From positions 62,001 through 126,000 of the forward strand of contig JAWWOO010000016.1 in NCBI GenBank assembly GCA_033851545.1: a DNA stretch of 64,000 nt, written 5' to 3'. The position numbers and the translations under genes were made by a program. Source of the DNA: JAWWOL01 sp033851545. GTDB taxonomy: Bacteria; Actinomycetota; Actinomycetes; JAWWOL01. Each line of letters opens with the position of its first letter. The first letter of the stretch is position 1. A model generated the notes under the pieces. It did not search any database. It saw only the letters and a list, made by a program, of their open reading frames with translations, and was not told the DNA's origin. This document shows, piece after piece, positions 54,032-63,919 of the stretch.

Positions 54032-56994
54032 TGCGCCCACACCTGTTGGAGATCAACGCTTTCGGGCCGTTCGCCGGCACTGCCTCGGTCGACCTCGACG
54101 ACCTGGGGGCAGCCGGTTTGCTGCTGCTGCACGGCGAAACCGGGGCGGGCAAGACGTCCGTACTCGATGCCCTGGGCTATGCCCTCTACGGCGAGGTCCC
54201 CGGCGACCGCGGCATCCGTGGTCTGCGCAGCGAGCACGCGGGCGGTCTGGACGAGACCTGGGTACGGCTGACGTTCAGCGTCGGCGGGCGGCGGTTGCGG
54301 ATCCGGCGGTCGCCCGAGCAGTCCATCCCCAAGCAACGGGGTGACGGCAGCACGACCCGTCGGGCCTCCGTGCTCCTCGAGGAGCTCGACGGTGAGGTGC
54401 CGCGCGCGCTGGCCACCAGGCTGGACGAGGCCGGCATGCTCGTCGCGGATGCCGTCGGCATGACCGCTTCCCAGTTCTTCCAGGTGGTGCTTCTGCCGCA
54501 GGGCCGGTTCGCCGCTTTCCTGCAGGCGCCGGCAGCGCAGCGGCAGGTCCTGCTCCAGCAGCTGTTCGGCACCGAACGGTTCGCCGATGTCGAGGCCGCC
54601 CTCAAACGCCGGCGGGACCTGCTGCGGGACGAGCTCGAGACGCTCTCCCACGAGCGGGACGCTGCCGTCAACCTGCTGGCCCACGTGTCGCTGACCCTGC
54701 CAGACCTGGTGCCCTCTGGCGCCGAGCCGGCGGTCGACTGGGCACACTCCCGGCAGGTGTCGCTCGCTGCTGGAGCAGAGGCCGCAGAGGCCGCTGCCGA
54801 ACGCGCAGCTCTGGGCGAGGCCGCAGCCCGAGCGGCCGCCGAAGTCGGCGCGCGACTCGCCGAGCGTCGGCAGCGACGGGCGACTTTGCTTGCCAGGCAA
54901 CAAGAGTTGGCTTCTTCGGTGCCCGAGGCCGAACAGCTCCGGGAGCGGCTGGCCAACGCCCGGCTGGCCGCCCCGCTCGCCCCCGACGTACGGCGGCTGT
55001 TGGCACTGCGGGACCAGCACCCGGCGCTGGAGACCGCAGTCACGGACGCCGCCTCGGCCCTGGCCGGCGCCCTGTCCGGCTGTCCGGGGCTGGCCGGCGA
55101 CGCGGCCCAGCTCGAGCGGATGGCCCGTGACCGGCTGGCCGTGCTGTCGCCAGTGCTGACCGTGGAGCGCGATCTCGTCCTTCGCGAGCAGGCGCTGGCT
55201 GCGGCAGCCGCGACCGTGCAGGACGCCGAGCTCCGCCACGTCGCCGCCGAGGGTGCGCTGGTGGAGCTGCGGCAGCGGTGCGCCAAGGTCACCGAGGCGC
55301 TCGTAGCCGACGAGGCAACGCTCGCCGGGCTGTCGTCCCTGGCGGCGGCGGTCGACGCGGCACGCGCCCGAGCCGACGCCGCGGGCCGGCTGCCCGCCGC
55401 CGAGACGCTGGCCGTCGAGGCCGACACCGTGCTGCAGAACGGCCGGGCCGCTGCCCTCGACGCCAAGGAGCGCTGGCTCGACCTGCGACAACGTCGGTTG
55501 CTCGGCATCGCCGCCGAGCTGGCCGCGGAGCTGGCCGACGGTGAGCCGTGCGCCGTGTGCGGCGGTCTCGACCATCCCCGCCCCGCGTCACCGCAGCCGG
55601 ACGCCGTCACCGAGGTGGCCGAGCGGGCGGCGCACGCGGCATTCGAGTCGGCCGAGCTTCGGCTCGAGCCGCTGCGTGAGGCCCTACGCCTCGCCTCGTC
55701 GGTGGTGACCGAGCTGCGGACGAGGGCGGGAGCCCCGGCTGCGGCCGCGGATGCCGAGGCGCTCGAGACCGAGCTGGCCCGGCTCGAGCGGCTGGCTGGC
55801 GGCCTGCCGTTGCGGCGGGCCGAGCTCGAGCAGGCCCGCGCCGACCTCGACCGGAGCGCGACCGCGGTGGTCGCCTCCGAGGAGGCGCTGACCCGGGCCC
55901 GTACGACGCTCGCCGGGCTGGCCGGTTCGATGGACGAGCAGCGGGCCCAGGTCGAGGCGGCCCGCGAGGGCGCGGTGTCGGTGGCGGCACGCGAGCAGGC
56001 GCTGCGCAGGCTGGCGGAGACGGCGACCGCCGCCCGGGCCACTGCCGAAGCGCTGGCGGAGGCCGACCGGCGGCTGGCGGACCTCGGGGCCGAGCTGGCC
56101 GCGGCTGCCGGGGGTGCCGGCTTCGCTGGTCTCGACGGCGTGGTGTCGGCCGTCCTCGACGTGGCGGAGACCGAGGCAGCGGAGGGGATCCTGCGTGACC
56201 ACGACGACGCCGTGGCTGTCCTACGATCGGCGCTCGAGGACCCTGACCTTGAGGTGGACCTCGAGACTGCACTGGACCTGGAGGCGCTGACCCAGGAGGC
56301 GGCCGCCGCCCGGGAGGCGATGACGGCAGCGTTCGCGGCGCGGGCTGACGCGGTGTCGCGGGCCCAGCAGGCGGCGACCCTGACGGCGCGGGTCACCTGG
56401 CACGAGGCGGCGCTCACGCCCGTACGGGAGCGGTTCGACGAGGTGGCGGCGCTGGCCGAGCTGGCGTCGGGGGGAGCCGGTAACCGGCTGCGGATGTCGT
56501 TGACGTCGTTCGTGCTGGCGGCCCGGCTCGAGCAGGTGGCGGCGCGGGCGAGCGTACGGCTGGCGCACATGACGTCGGGCCGGTTCACCCTGCAGCACAC
56601 CGACGAGGTGGCCGACGCCCGGTCGCGATCAGGCCTAGGGCTGGCCGTGCACGACGTGTGGACCGGCACCCAGCGGCCGACCTCGTCGCTGTCCGGCGGT
56701 GAGTCGTTCATGACCGCGTTGTCGCTGGCGCTGGGCTTGGCGGACGTGGTGGCAGAGGAGACCGGTGGCCGGCGGATCGACACGCTGTTCGTCGACGAGG
56801 GCTTCGGGACCCTGGACAGCGGCGCCCTCGACAAGGTGATGGAGGTGCTGGACACGCTGCGCGACGGGGGCCGGCTGGTCGGGGTGGTCAGCCACGTCGA
56901 GGAGCTGCAGCGGCGGGTGCCGGCCAGGCTCGAGGTGGTCCGCACCGAGACCGGGTCCTGGCTGCGGCCGCACCACCTGCCGCTCGTCGACTGA
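54031..56994 (+). CDS. sbcC: SbcC ATPase subunit
   Basis: 987 residues, Rad50-like. Walker A HGETGAGKTSVLDALGYALY (about 35-55), long coiled coils with a zinc hook CAVCGG (Cys507, Cys510) at the apex, ABC signature SSLSGGESF and Walker B LFVDEGFGTLD in the C-terminal half. Partner of SbcD, co-translated. Coiled-coil codons are extremely GC-rich, producing a spurious 971-codon antisense frame. Confidence 0.96.
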   Translation: MRPHLLEINAFGPFAGTASVDLDDLGAAGLLLLHGETGAGKTSVLDALGYALYGEVPGDRGIRGLRSEHAGGLDETWVRLTFSVGGRRLRIRRSPEQSIPKQRGDGSTTRRASVLLEELDGEVPRALATRLDEAGMLVADAVGMTASQFFQVVLLPQGRFAAFLQAPAAQRQVLLQQLFGTERFADVEAALKRRRDLLRDELETLSHERDAAVNLLAHVSLTLPDLVPSGAEPAVDWAHSRQVSLAAGAEAAEAAAERAALGEAAARAAAEVGARLAERRQRRATLLARQQELASSVPEAEQLRERLANARLAAPLAPDVRRLLALRDQHPALETAVTDAASALAGALSGCPGLAGDAAQLERMARDRLAVLSPVLTVERDLVLREQALAAAAATVQDAELRHVAAEGALVELRQRCAKVTEALVADEATLAGLSSLAAAVDAARARADAAGRLPAAETLAVEADTVLQNGRAAALDAKERWLDLRQRRLLGIAAELAAELADGEPCAVCGGLDHPRPASPQPDAVTEVAERAAHAAFESAELRLEPLREALRLASSVVTELRTRAGAPAAAADAEALETELARLERLAGGLPLRRAELEQARADLDRSATAVVASEEALTRARTTLAGLAGSMDEQRAQVEAAREGAVSVAAREQALRRLAETATAARATAEALAEADRRLADLGAELAAAAGGAGFAGLDGVVSAVLDVAETEAAEGILRDHDDAVAVLRSALEDPDLEVDLETALDLEALTQEAAAAREAMTAAFAARADAVSRAQQAATLTARVTWHEAALTPVRERFDEVAALAELASGGAGNRLRMSLTSFVLAARLEQVAARASVRLAHMTSGRFTLQHTDEVADARSRSGLGLAVHDVWTGTQRPTSSLSGGESFMTALSLALGLADVVAEETGGRRIDTLFVDEGFGTLDSGALDKVMEVLDTLRDGGRLVGVVSHVEELQRRVPARLEVVRTETGSWLRPHHLPLVD

Positions 56995-57030
56995 AGGCCG
57001 GCGCGGTCGACCTCGCTAGACTCGCGCCCT

Positions 57031-58122
<1,092 letters not shown>

Positions 58123-58124
58123 TC

Positions 58125-58442
58125 GTGGCTCGACGCTTGATGTTCGTGCAGTTGAAGACCGGCTACGACACCGACCGGGGACCGTCCTGGATCTGCTGGG
58201 TCGACTTCAACAAGACCTGGAAGACCGCCCGGTTCCACGGCCGGGAGTTGCGGCGCTTCCAGCACCCCGACTCCAACTTCTACGACGTCGCCACTGACGA
58301 GCTGTTCTGGCTTTCCGGCCCCAAGCGTAACCGGACGGACACCCGCTACGGGCCGGATCAGCCGCACGTCGATGAGGATGCGCGAGAGGCGTACGAGGCG
58401 TTCCTGGACGGCGCCCCGTTGCCAGGGCGTGATGGCGGATAG
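58125..58442 (+). CDS. Small unknown protein, putative cassette gene 1
   Basis: 105 residues from the GTG at 58125, three bases after the ychF stop; ATG at 58140 is an alternative. Trp/Arg-rich globular sequence: LMFVQLKTGYDTDRGPSWIC, WVDFNKTWKTARFHGRELRR, DVATDELFWLSGPKRNRTDT. No signal peptide or known motif. Likely co-transcribed with ychF. Bounded by repeat copies A and B. Confidence 0.75.
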   Translation: MARRLMFVQLKTGYDTDRGPSWICWVDFNKTWKTARFHGRELRRFQHPDSNFYDVATDELFWLSGPKRNRTDTRYGPDQPHVDEDAREAYEAFLDGAPLPGRDGG

Positions 58443-58446
58443 CGAA

Positions 58447-58474
58447 GTGGTGGAGTTCCGTTTCGGAAAGGCGT
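58447..58474 (+). repeat. ychF 3'-tip repeat, copy B (orphan)
   Basis: GTGGTGGAGTTCCGTTTC and ten more bases; the in-frame reading is EVVEFRFGKA followed by TGA. It lies just after the stop of cassette gene 1, is not part of any long ORF, and so looks like a remnant. Confidence 0.75.
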
Positions 58475-58479
58475 GACGT

Positions 58480-58908
58480 ATGCGGGCTTGCATTTCCGGA
58501 TGGCAAATCGCAGAGGGGGACGTTGAGATCCCGGTTCCCGGCATGGTCTTGGCGGGCCTCGCTCTGCGGCTTCATACGACAGGTCATGCGGGCGAGGATA
58601 GGGTCGTGGTGGAAGGCGCGATCACCTGGGCTCGTTTCGACGACCGGAACGGTCTCCTGGAGAGCGTCATCACTGCCGACCGATTCAAAGTGCTCACGCG
58701 GGCACCGGCAACCCCTGCGGACCCAGTTCCAACGCTGGGAACGTCCGTCCGGCAGGCGGGTCGCCTCTATAGCGTCGGGTCGTACGAATTCGATGCCTTC
58801 CGCCTGCCCGACGTCAGGCAGTCCTGGTTGGTCCTCGCGGCTGAGCAAGTCGGGCCTGACAACGTCATGGTTGACGTCGAACCGGTGGAGTTCCGCTTCA
58901 ACGTCTGA
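58480..58908 (+). CDS. Unknown protein ending in the YchF-type tip, putative cassette gene 2
   Basis: 142 residues from the ATG at 58480, four bases after the copy B stop. The body (GWQIAEGDVEIPVPGMVLAG, WARFDDRNGLLESVITADRF, SYEFDAFRLPDVRQSWLVLA) is not familiar; mostly beta, no signal peptide. The C-terminus is PVEFRFNV, the exact ending expected of YchF. Base composition is visibly less GC-rich than the neighbours. Whether the tip is translated as part of this protein or is only a scar is unclear. Confidence 0.65.
   Translation: MRACISGWQIAEGDVEIPVPGMVLAGLALRLHTTGHAGEDRVVVEGAITWARFDDRNGLLESVITADRFKVLTRAPATPADPVPTLGTSVRQAGRLYSVGSYEFDAFRLPDVRQSWLVLAAEQVGPDNVMVDVEPVEFRFNV
58885..58908 (+). 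repeat. ychF 3'-tip repeat, copy C (native-like end)
   Basis: GTGGAGTTCCGCTTC followed by AACGTC and TGA, encoding VEFRFNV-stop, the canonical YchF terminus. It is in frame with the 58480 ORF. Confidence 0.7.
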
Positions 58909-58928
58909 GGTCGGCCCGAGGCACGCGC

Positions 58929-59306
58929 TCATCGCGGCTTGATGTGGTCGAGCCGACGCTCGAGGATCGTGCCTTCCGGCATCTCCGCAATGACGCGCAG
59001 CACCTCGTCGACTTCTCGCTCCACCTCCCGTCGCGGCACCGGCCCGTACCCCGCCGAGTCGTAGTAGCCGGCAAGGGCTATCACCACGTCACTCCTGGAG
59101 AGTGGCAGGTCCCGTACCTCTGCAGTCGTAGTGGCGGCGTGTGAGCTGAGGCCCATGAAGGCGCGGCCGCACCCGCAGGCTCCGTCCGGGTCACGGCGAT
59201 CGGTGGCGCAGACGGGGCCGACCCACACCAGCTCGCCGTCGACGGCGAAGGTGAAGTCGGTTTGCCGGGCGCCCTGACTCTTGGCAGTAGCAGTGAGAAT
59301 GTTCAT
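58929..59306 (-). CDS. Small conserved hypothetical protein
   Basis: 125 residues, ATG at 59306 (a GTG at 59330 is possible). Sequence features: TDFTFAVDGELVWVGPVCAT, CGCGRAFMGLSSHAATTTAEV, and a helical C-terminus (REVEREVDEVLRVIAEMPEG). The CATDRRDPDGACGCGRAF segment has three Cys and could bind metal. Family not recognised. Convergent with the cassette region. Confidence 0.7.
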   Translation of the reverse strand: MNILTATAKSQGARQTDFTFAVDGELVWVGPVCATDRRDPDGACGCGRAFMGLSSHAATTTAEVRDLPLSRSDVVIALAGYYDSAGYGPVPRREVEREVDEVLRVIAEMPEGTILERRLDHIKPR

Positions 59307-59373
59307 GGCTTCGACCCTGCCAACGGCCACTGACAGAAGCCGCTCGAGCCGCCCATGCTTGTGGAAAACCGCG

Positions 59374-59844
59374 TCAGCTCGCGGTCTCCGGCGCGAGACG
59401 CCTCCAGATGCGCTGCAACGTCCGTCGCTCGGCGGGTGATGTGCTTGCGAACAAGGTCGTTCGCAAGACGGCGTTGTGGGTGGGTCGGGCTGCCCGCAGT
59501 GTTGCGTCGCCGTTGTCGGTCAGGACGGCGAACCATTTGCGTCCGTCCGCCGGATCGACTTCGCGTCGGACGAGACCGTCGCGTTCGAGTCGGGTGACCA
59601 AGTGGGTCAGGCCGGCGGGGCTGAGCAGCACCCGCTGGGCGAGGGCGGACATCCGCAGCCGCGACTGTGGCGCGTTGAACAGCGTGATCAGCACGTCGAA
59701 CTCGGACAGAGCCAGGCCGTGCCGCTGGCGCAGTTGGGTGTCGAGCTCGCCCTGAACGACGCGGTTGAGCATCAGCAGCGCATTGACCGACTCCCACTCC
59801 TCGGGCTTCAAGAAGTCCTGCTGGTCGGGTATTGACTCTGTCAT
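59374..59844 (-). CDS. MarR-family transcriptional regulator
   Basis: 156 residues, winged helix: LALSEFDVLITLFNAPQSRL, MSALAQRVLLSPAGLTHLVT, RLERDGLVRREVDPADGRKW (DxRxxx wing). Divergent from two ABM-type enzyme genes it probably represses. ATG at 59844 selected because the MarR N-terminal helix starts there; upstream frame crosses the operator. Confidence 0.92.
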   Translation of the reverse strand: MTESIPDQQDFLKPEEWESVNALLMLNRVVQGELDTQLRQRHGLALSEFDVLITLFNAPQSRLRMSALAQRVLLSPAGLTHLVTRLERDGLVRREVDPADGRKWFAVLTDNGDATLRAARPTHNAVLRTTLFASTSPAERRTLQRIWRRLAPETAS

Positions 59845-59852
59845 GCCGCTGA

Positions 59853-59878
59853 GTATATTTCGTTTCGTAGGAAAATAC
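59853..59878. promoter_or_regulatory. Candidate MarR operator
   Basis: GTATATTTC (59853-59861) and GAAAATAC (59871-59878) form an imperfect AT-rich palindrome 9 bp from the marR start, between divergent genes. Confidence 0.55.
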
Positions 59879-59918
59879 CAAGGCCGGGCATGACGGTTGC
59901 AGCCACGAGGAGGCAGCG

Positions 59919-60215
59919 ATGTTCGCGATGGTGATGTCGTTCGAAGGCGAGAGCGCGGCGGACGTATCAGCTGGCATAGAGCACGTCCGCGACGAGGTGA
60001 TCCCGCCGTTGACGGCTGCGCCAGGCGTGAGCGGCTGGTGGCTGGTCGACCACGAGTCCGGACGGCGGATGAGTGTGATCGTGTGCGAGGACGAGGAGCA
60101 CTGGCGGGTTGGGGTGGCGGGGATCGCGGCTGCCCGCGCGCTGGACCCGGAACGCCACCGTCCGGCACCCGCCTCCGTCACCCGGTTCGAGATCTACGGG
60201 TCAGTGCCTGCGTAG
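59919..60215 (+). CDS. ABM-like (dimeric alpha/beta barrel) protein
   Basis: 98 residues, ATG with GGAGG upstream. Ferredoxin-like repeat of antibiotic-biosynthesis-monooxygenase type: FAMVMSFEGESAADVSAGIE, PGVSGWWLVDHESGRRMSVI, VCEDEEHW. Such proteins oxidise small aromatics without cofactor or act as EthD-like enzymes; the activity here is unproven. First gene of the operon divergent from marR. Confidence 0.75.
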   Translation: MFAMVMSFEGESAADVSAGIEHVRDEVIPPLTAAPGVSGWWLVDHESGRRMSVIVCEDEEHWRVGVAGIAAARALDPERHRPAPASVTRFEIYGSVPA

Positions 60216-60296
60216 TCGGTGCCGCTGACTCTGACCGCCGCCTACCAAACAAGACTCCAATTTCCGCAAGCAATCAACGACGAAAGGACACCTGTC

Positions 60297-60575
60297 ATGG
60301 CAATCGGAGCGCATTTCGTTCATGGCAACTTCCCGCCGGCAAGCTACGAGAAGGCAATCGCCCAGCTGGCGGAGGCCGGCTTTGCAGCGCCGGCCGGGCG
60401 CATCCATCACTTCGCGCTCAGCTCGGACAGCGGCAACGTGGAGGTCTTCGACATCTGGGAGTCACCGGAGGCGCTTGACGCCTTCGGTGTGGTGCTGATG
60501 CCTATCCTGGGCGGCCTCGGGGTCGAGCTCCTCCCGCCAACGATCACACCGGTGTACAACAGCATCCAGGGCTGA
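60297..60575 (+). CDS. Second ABM-like small protein
   Basis: 92 residues, ATG with GAAAGGA upstream. IGAHFVHGNFPPASYEKAIA, RIHHFALSSDSGNVEVFDIW, ESPEALDAFGVVLMPILGGL resemble the ABM/EthD-like fold. It follows the previous gene by 81 bp and probably shares the MarR-controlled transcript. Confidence 0.75.
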   Translation: MAIGAHFVHGNFPPASYEKAIAQLAEAGFAAPAGRIHHFALSSDSGNVEVFDIWESPEALDAFGVVLMPILGGLGVELLPPTITPVYNSIQG

Positions 60576-60880
60576 GCGGCCCGCCTTCATCGCGCCGACC
60601 GGCGGCAACGACACCGCCGCAACGATCGGCGCACCTACCGCGAGCAACCTGGCAAACCTCACGTGATCAACTCCCTTGGTTTCAGCCCCCTCGGTGGTCC
60701 CCGTGTCGGCTCAGCCTTCAAAGGCGGCGTCCAGGGCCCCGCCGTTGCGGCCCATGAGGCCTTGCTCCCCATGAGATCTGGTTCGGCGTTTCCGTTCTCG
60801 CGTCTTTAACCCGCTTTCGCACTTAGTGCCGAATGACGGGCGTCCACCGGCCAGCTGGCGGCCCGTACGCGCCATCATGG

Positions 60881-60899
60881 CTACTAATGCGCCTAGTAG
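60881..60899. promoter_or_regulatory. BlaI-type operator 1
   Basis: CTACTAATGCGCCTAGTAG: arms CTACTA/TAGTAG with a 7-bp centre, the TACTA-TAGTA pattern of actinobacterial BlaI operators. Upstream of the blaI-like gene. Confidence 0.8.
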
Positions 60900-60955
60900 G
60901 GTGTGGCTGCTCGGCCGGCACAGGCTCAGCGAAGGGGTCGCTGAACCCTTCTGGG

Positions 60956-60974
60956 CTGCTATGCGTGTTAGTAG
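60956..60974. promoter_or_regulatory. BlaI-type operator 2
   Basis: CTGCTATGCGTGTTAGTAG, one arm mismatch from consensus, centre TGCGTGT shared with operators 3 and 4 at five positions (CGTGT). 36 bp upstream of the blaI-like start. Confidence 0.75.
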
Positions 60975-61009
60975 CAGTCCGAAGCACCGACGCTCGAGGG
61001 AGGCTGGCC

Positions 61010-61402
61010 GTGCGGCCATTGGGAGAGCTGGAAGCGGTCATCATGGACCGGGTCTGGACCGGCGAGCGGCCGGTGCTGGTCCGGGAGATTGTCGACGCAC
61101 TCCAGCCCGACCGGCCGCTGGCCTACACCACCGTGATGACCGTCATGGAGAACCTGCACCGCAAGGGCTGGCTGCGGCGCGAACGCGACGGCCGCGCCTG
61201 GCGGTACGAGGCCGTCGGCTCGCGCAGCCAGTACACCGCGGAGCTGATGGAGGACGCGCTGTCCACCAGCGACGACCGCAGCACCGCGCTGGCCCAGTTC
61301 GTGTCCCAGATGAGCCTGGCCGACGCCGCGCTCCTGCGGCAGGCGCTGGACGCCGCGTCTGCTGACGTCGCGCCGACCCGGGAAACCAGGAGGCCACGGT
61401 GA
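61010..61402 (+). CDS. BlaI/MecI-family repressor
   Basis: 130 residues from GTG at 61010 with GAGGGAGG upstream. Winged helix: LGELEAVIMDRVWTGERPVL, PLAYTTVMTVMENLHRKGWL, RRERDGRAWRYEAVGSRSQY; dimerisation helices follow. Represses genes with CTACTA-N7-TAGTAG sites and is normally inactivated by proteolysis through the coupled M56 protease. Its stop overlaps the M56 GTG. Confidence 0.94.
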   Translation: MRPLGELEAVIMDRVWTGERPVLVREIVDALQPDRPLAYTTVMTVMENLHRKGWLRRERDGRAWRYEAVGSRSQYTAELMEDALSTSDDRSTALAQFVSQMSLADAALLRQALDAASADVAPTRETRRPR

Positions 61403-62346
61403 CCGTCGGCTGGTTCCTGCTGGTCTACGCGGCGATCGTCGGTACGGGCGGCCCGCTGTGGTTCCGGCGGGCCAGTTGGCCCTTGCGGACGCCTCGACTC
61501 GCGATCACCGTCTACCTTGCGGCGTGCTGGTCGTTGCTCGTCGCGTTGCTGCTCGCCGGCGTCGCGCTGGCCGTACCCGCGACGGCGCTGGGCGGAGGGA
61601 TCAGCTCCACGCTCGGAGCGTGCATCGTGCGGTTGCGTGCCGCCTATGCCACTCCTGGCGGCTCGCTGGTGGCCGGTGTCGGGCTGGCCGTCAGTGCCGC
61701 GCTGCTGATCCGACTGGGCGCGGCTACGGCGAGCCAGGTCTCGGCGATGCGTCGCCAGGCCCGCCGGCAAGTCGATCTCGCTCTGATGATCGGCCGGCGG
61801 GCACCTGAGCTGGACGCCATCGTGGTCGACGACGCCAACCCGAGCGCGTTCTGCGTCGGCGGCCGTCGTCCGACGGTCGTGTTCACCACTGCGGCGCTGG
61901 ACTCCCTCAGCCCAGACCAGGTCCGCGCTGTGCTCGCCCACGAGCGGGCCCACCTCGCGCACCGCCATCATCGACTGCTCACTGCCGGGAGGGTCATGGC
62001 GAGGGCGTTGCCCTTCGTTCCGCTGCTGCACGAGGCGCCGGTCGAGCTCGGCCGGCTCGTCGAGATGCACGCCGACGACGCCGCGACGGAGAACCACGAC
62101 CGCGCAGTACTGGCCACCGCGCTCGTCACCCTCGCTACGACCCCATCGCTGCAACCGGTCCTGGCGGCAGCCGCGACCGAGGCCTTGGCGCGGATGCGGA
62201 GACTCCTTGCGCCGTCCCCGCCGCTGAACTCAGCCGGCCGACGGCTCGCGAACTTCACCGTCGCCGCCTTGGTGCTGCTTCCGCTGCTCTTTGCCGTAAC
62301 CCCAGCACTTGTCGCCTTGGCCATGGGACGGGTCACGCCGCAGTAA
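61399..62346 (+). CDS. M56-family membrane metalloprotease (BlaR1/MecR1-like)
   Basis: 315 residues. Membrane helices near 5-20, 35-60, 90-110 and 285-310. Zinc motif HERAH (HExxH, 181-185), with VEMHADDAA supplying the third ligand. There is no extracellular penicillin-sensor domain, so the activating signal is not a classical BlaR1 beta-lactam site. GTG overlaps the blaI stop. It likely degrades or triggers loss of the co-encoded repressor. Confidence 0.92.
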   Translation: MTVGWFLLVYAAIVGTGGPLWFRRASWPLRTPRLAITVYLAACWSLLVALLLAGVALAVPATALGGGISSTLGACIVRLRAAYATPGGSLVAGVGLAVSAALLIRLGAATASQVSAMRRQARRQVDLALMIGRRAPELDAIVVDDANPSAFCVGGRRPTVVFTTAALDSLSPDQVRAVLAHERAHLAHRHHRLLTAGRVMARALPFVPLLHEAPVELGRLVEMHADDAATENHDRAVLATALVTLATTPSLQPVLAAAATEALARMRRLLAPSPPLNSAGRRLANFTVAALVLLPLLFAVTPALVALAMGRVTPQ

Positions 62347-62372
62347 CCCGCCCTCGGATGAACGTTTCCTCT

Positions 62373-62391
62373 CTACTAAGCGTGTTAGTAG
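62373..62391. promoter_or_regulatory. BlaI-type operator 3
   Basis: CTACTAAGCGTGTTAGTAG, perfect 6-bp arms, 62 bp upstream of the PAP2-like gene start. Confidence 0.85.
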
Positions 62392-62452
62392 GCGGCTGAA
62401 CACCCGCCGCCCGGACCCGCCGGGTTCGGAACCCCGTAGGAGAGGACACCCC

Positions 62453-63796
62453 ATGCGTATCAACCCGCCCACGCGCATCAAGAGAAGTGCGGTCGCCGGG
62501 ATCGCGGCCGCGGCACTGCTCGCCGCGACCGCCGGGACCGCGTCGGCAGCCGCGCCGCCGAAACCCCATGCGCTGACGGCATCTGCCGCAGCGCCCGGCT
62601 CGGGAAAGTCCGTCGTGGAGTGGAACCAGGAGCTGATCACGCTGCAGGGAACCCCGGGCCTGCAGCCGTCGACGATCCAGCCCACCCGCAGCTTCGCCAT
62701 CCTGCAAGCGGCGGAGTACGACGCGGTGGTCTCCACCACCCACGACGGCCAGCCGTACCTGTTCTCCGTACCGGCAGGCCGTGGCACGCGACCGGACGCG
62801 GCAGCGGACCAGGCAGCACACGACGTGCTGGCGTCGCTCTACCCCTCAGCGAGAACCAGCATCGACCACCTGCTTGCCGTCGAGCTTAAGAAAATCCCTG
62901 GCAGCAAAGGGAAGCGCACCGGGCTGCAGGTCGGTGCGACGGTCGCTCGACTGCTGGTTGACCTGAGGGCATTCGACGGTTCCGGGGCGACCCCGCCACC
63001 GTTCACCGCCGGCACTCAGCCCGGCGACTACCGCCCGACGCCGCCGAACTTCCCTGCGCCGGCCTTCACCAGCTGGGGATCCGTCACCCCTTTCCTGCTC
63101 TCCAACGGCGACCAGTTTCGCCCGGCCGCGCCGGCGCCGGTAGCCAGCCCGGTCTATGCCAGGGCCCTCAACCAGGTCAAGGCGTTGGGGCAGGACACCA
63201 GCACCAGTCGCACCCCGGATGAGACTGTGGCTGCGAAGTTCTGGGGCTCCGCACCGATCTGGAACACCTGGAACCAGATCACCCAGACGCTCCTGACCGA
63301 CCAGCGGGCCAGTCTCCGGCGAGCCGCCACTGTCTTCGCCAACCTTGACCTCGCCGTCGCGGACGCGACGATTGCGTTGTACGACGCGAAGTACACGTAC
63401 GACGTGTGGCGTCCGGTGACGGCCATACGGGCAGGCAACAGCGGCTACAACCCCGGCATCGCGTTCGACGCCGCGGCGCCGACCTGGAACCCGTTGGCAG
63501 TGACCGCCCCTGATCCGTCGTTCGTCGGTGCACATAGCGCCATCAGCGAAGCGGCCGCAACGGTGCTCACGGCCTTCTTCGGTCGACACCAGGCCGTGCG
63601 GGTGACCTCGGCCAACCTGCCCGGCGTCACGCGGGCTTTCACCACGGTGCAGGGTGCTGCGACCGAAGCCGGTCTGAGCCGCATCTTCGCCGGCCAACAC
63701 ACGATGCTGGACCACCTGGCCGGGCACTGGCTCGGCGCCAGGGTCGCCGGGTTCACGTTGCGCCAGTTGCGGCCGGTTCACGCGCACCTCGGCTGA
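62453..63796 (+). CDS. Secreted PAP2-superfamily / vanadium-haloperoxidase-like phosphatase
   Basis: 447 residues, ATG at 62453 with GTAGGAGAGG upstream. Signal peptide (SAVAGIAAAALLAATAGTASA). The C-terminal half holds the complete acid-phosphatase/vanadium-haloperoxidase signature: K-x6-RP in KYTYDVWRP, a PSGH-like SFVGAHS, and SRx5Hx3D in SRIFAGQHTMLD. Members either dephosphorylate lipids or sugars or oxidise halide with vanadate; the sequence alone does not decide. It is a likely target of the adjacent BlaI system through operator 3. Confidence 0.88.
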   Translation: MRINPPTRIKRSAVAGIAAAALLAATAGTASAAAPPKPHALTASAAAPGSGKSVVEWNQELITLQGTPGLQPSTIQPTRSFAILQAAEYDAVVSTTHDGQPYLFSVPAGRGTRPDAAADQAAHDVLASLYPSARTSIDHLLAVELKKIPGSKGKRTGLQVGATVARLLVDLRAFDGSGATPPPFTAGTQPGDYRPTPPNFPAPAFTSWGSVTPFLLSNGDQFRPAAPAPVASPVYARALNQVKALGQDTSTSRTPDETVAAKFWGSAPIWNTWNQITQTLLTDQRASLRRAATVFANLDLAVADATIALYDAKYTYDVWRPVTAIRAGNSGYNPGIAFDAAAPTWNPLAVTAPDPSFVGAHSAISEAAATVLTAFFGRHQAVRVTSANLPGVTRAFTTVQGAATEAGLSRIFAGQHTMLDHLAGHWLGARVAGFTLRQLRPVHAHLG

Positions 63797-63919
63797 AGCC
63801 TAGCCAGCGGTGGGGGCAGGGCCTCGGCTTTGCACCCACCGCTTCGGGCTGTGCGGCTGTGCCGCGTACTCCGCCAATATGTGCTCGGAACGCTGGCCCT
63901 TCGTTGAACAGTCGCGAAC

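Larger units (their letters stand above)
60576..61009. other. Gene-free stretch with BlaI operators
   Basis: 434 bp with no convincing ORF. It contains two BlaI-type operators (60881-60899 and 60956-60974) and the ribosome-binding site GAGGGAGG (60995-61002) of the regulator. The first 300 bp are less GC-rich and show nothing I can interpret. Confidence 0.7.
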
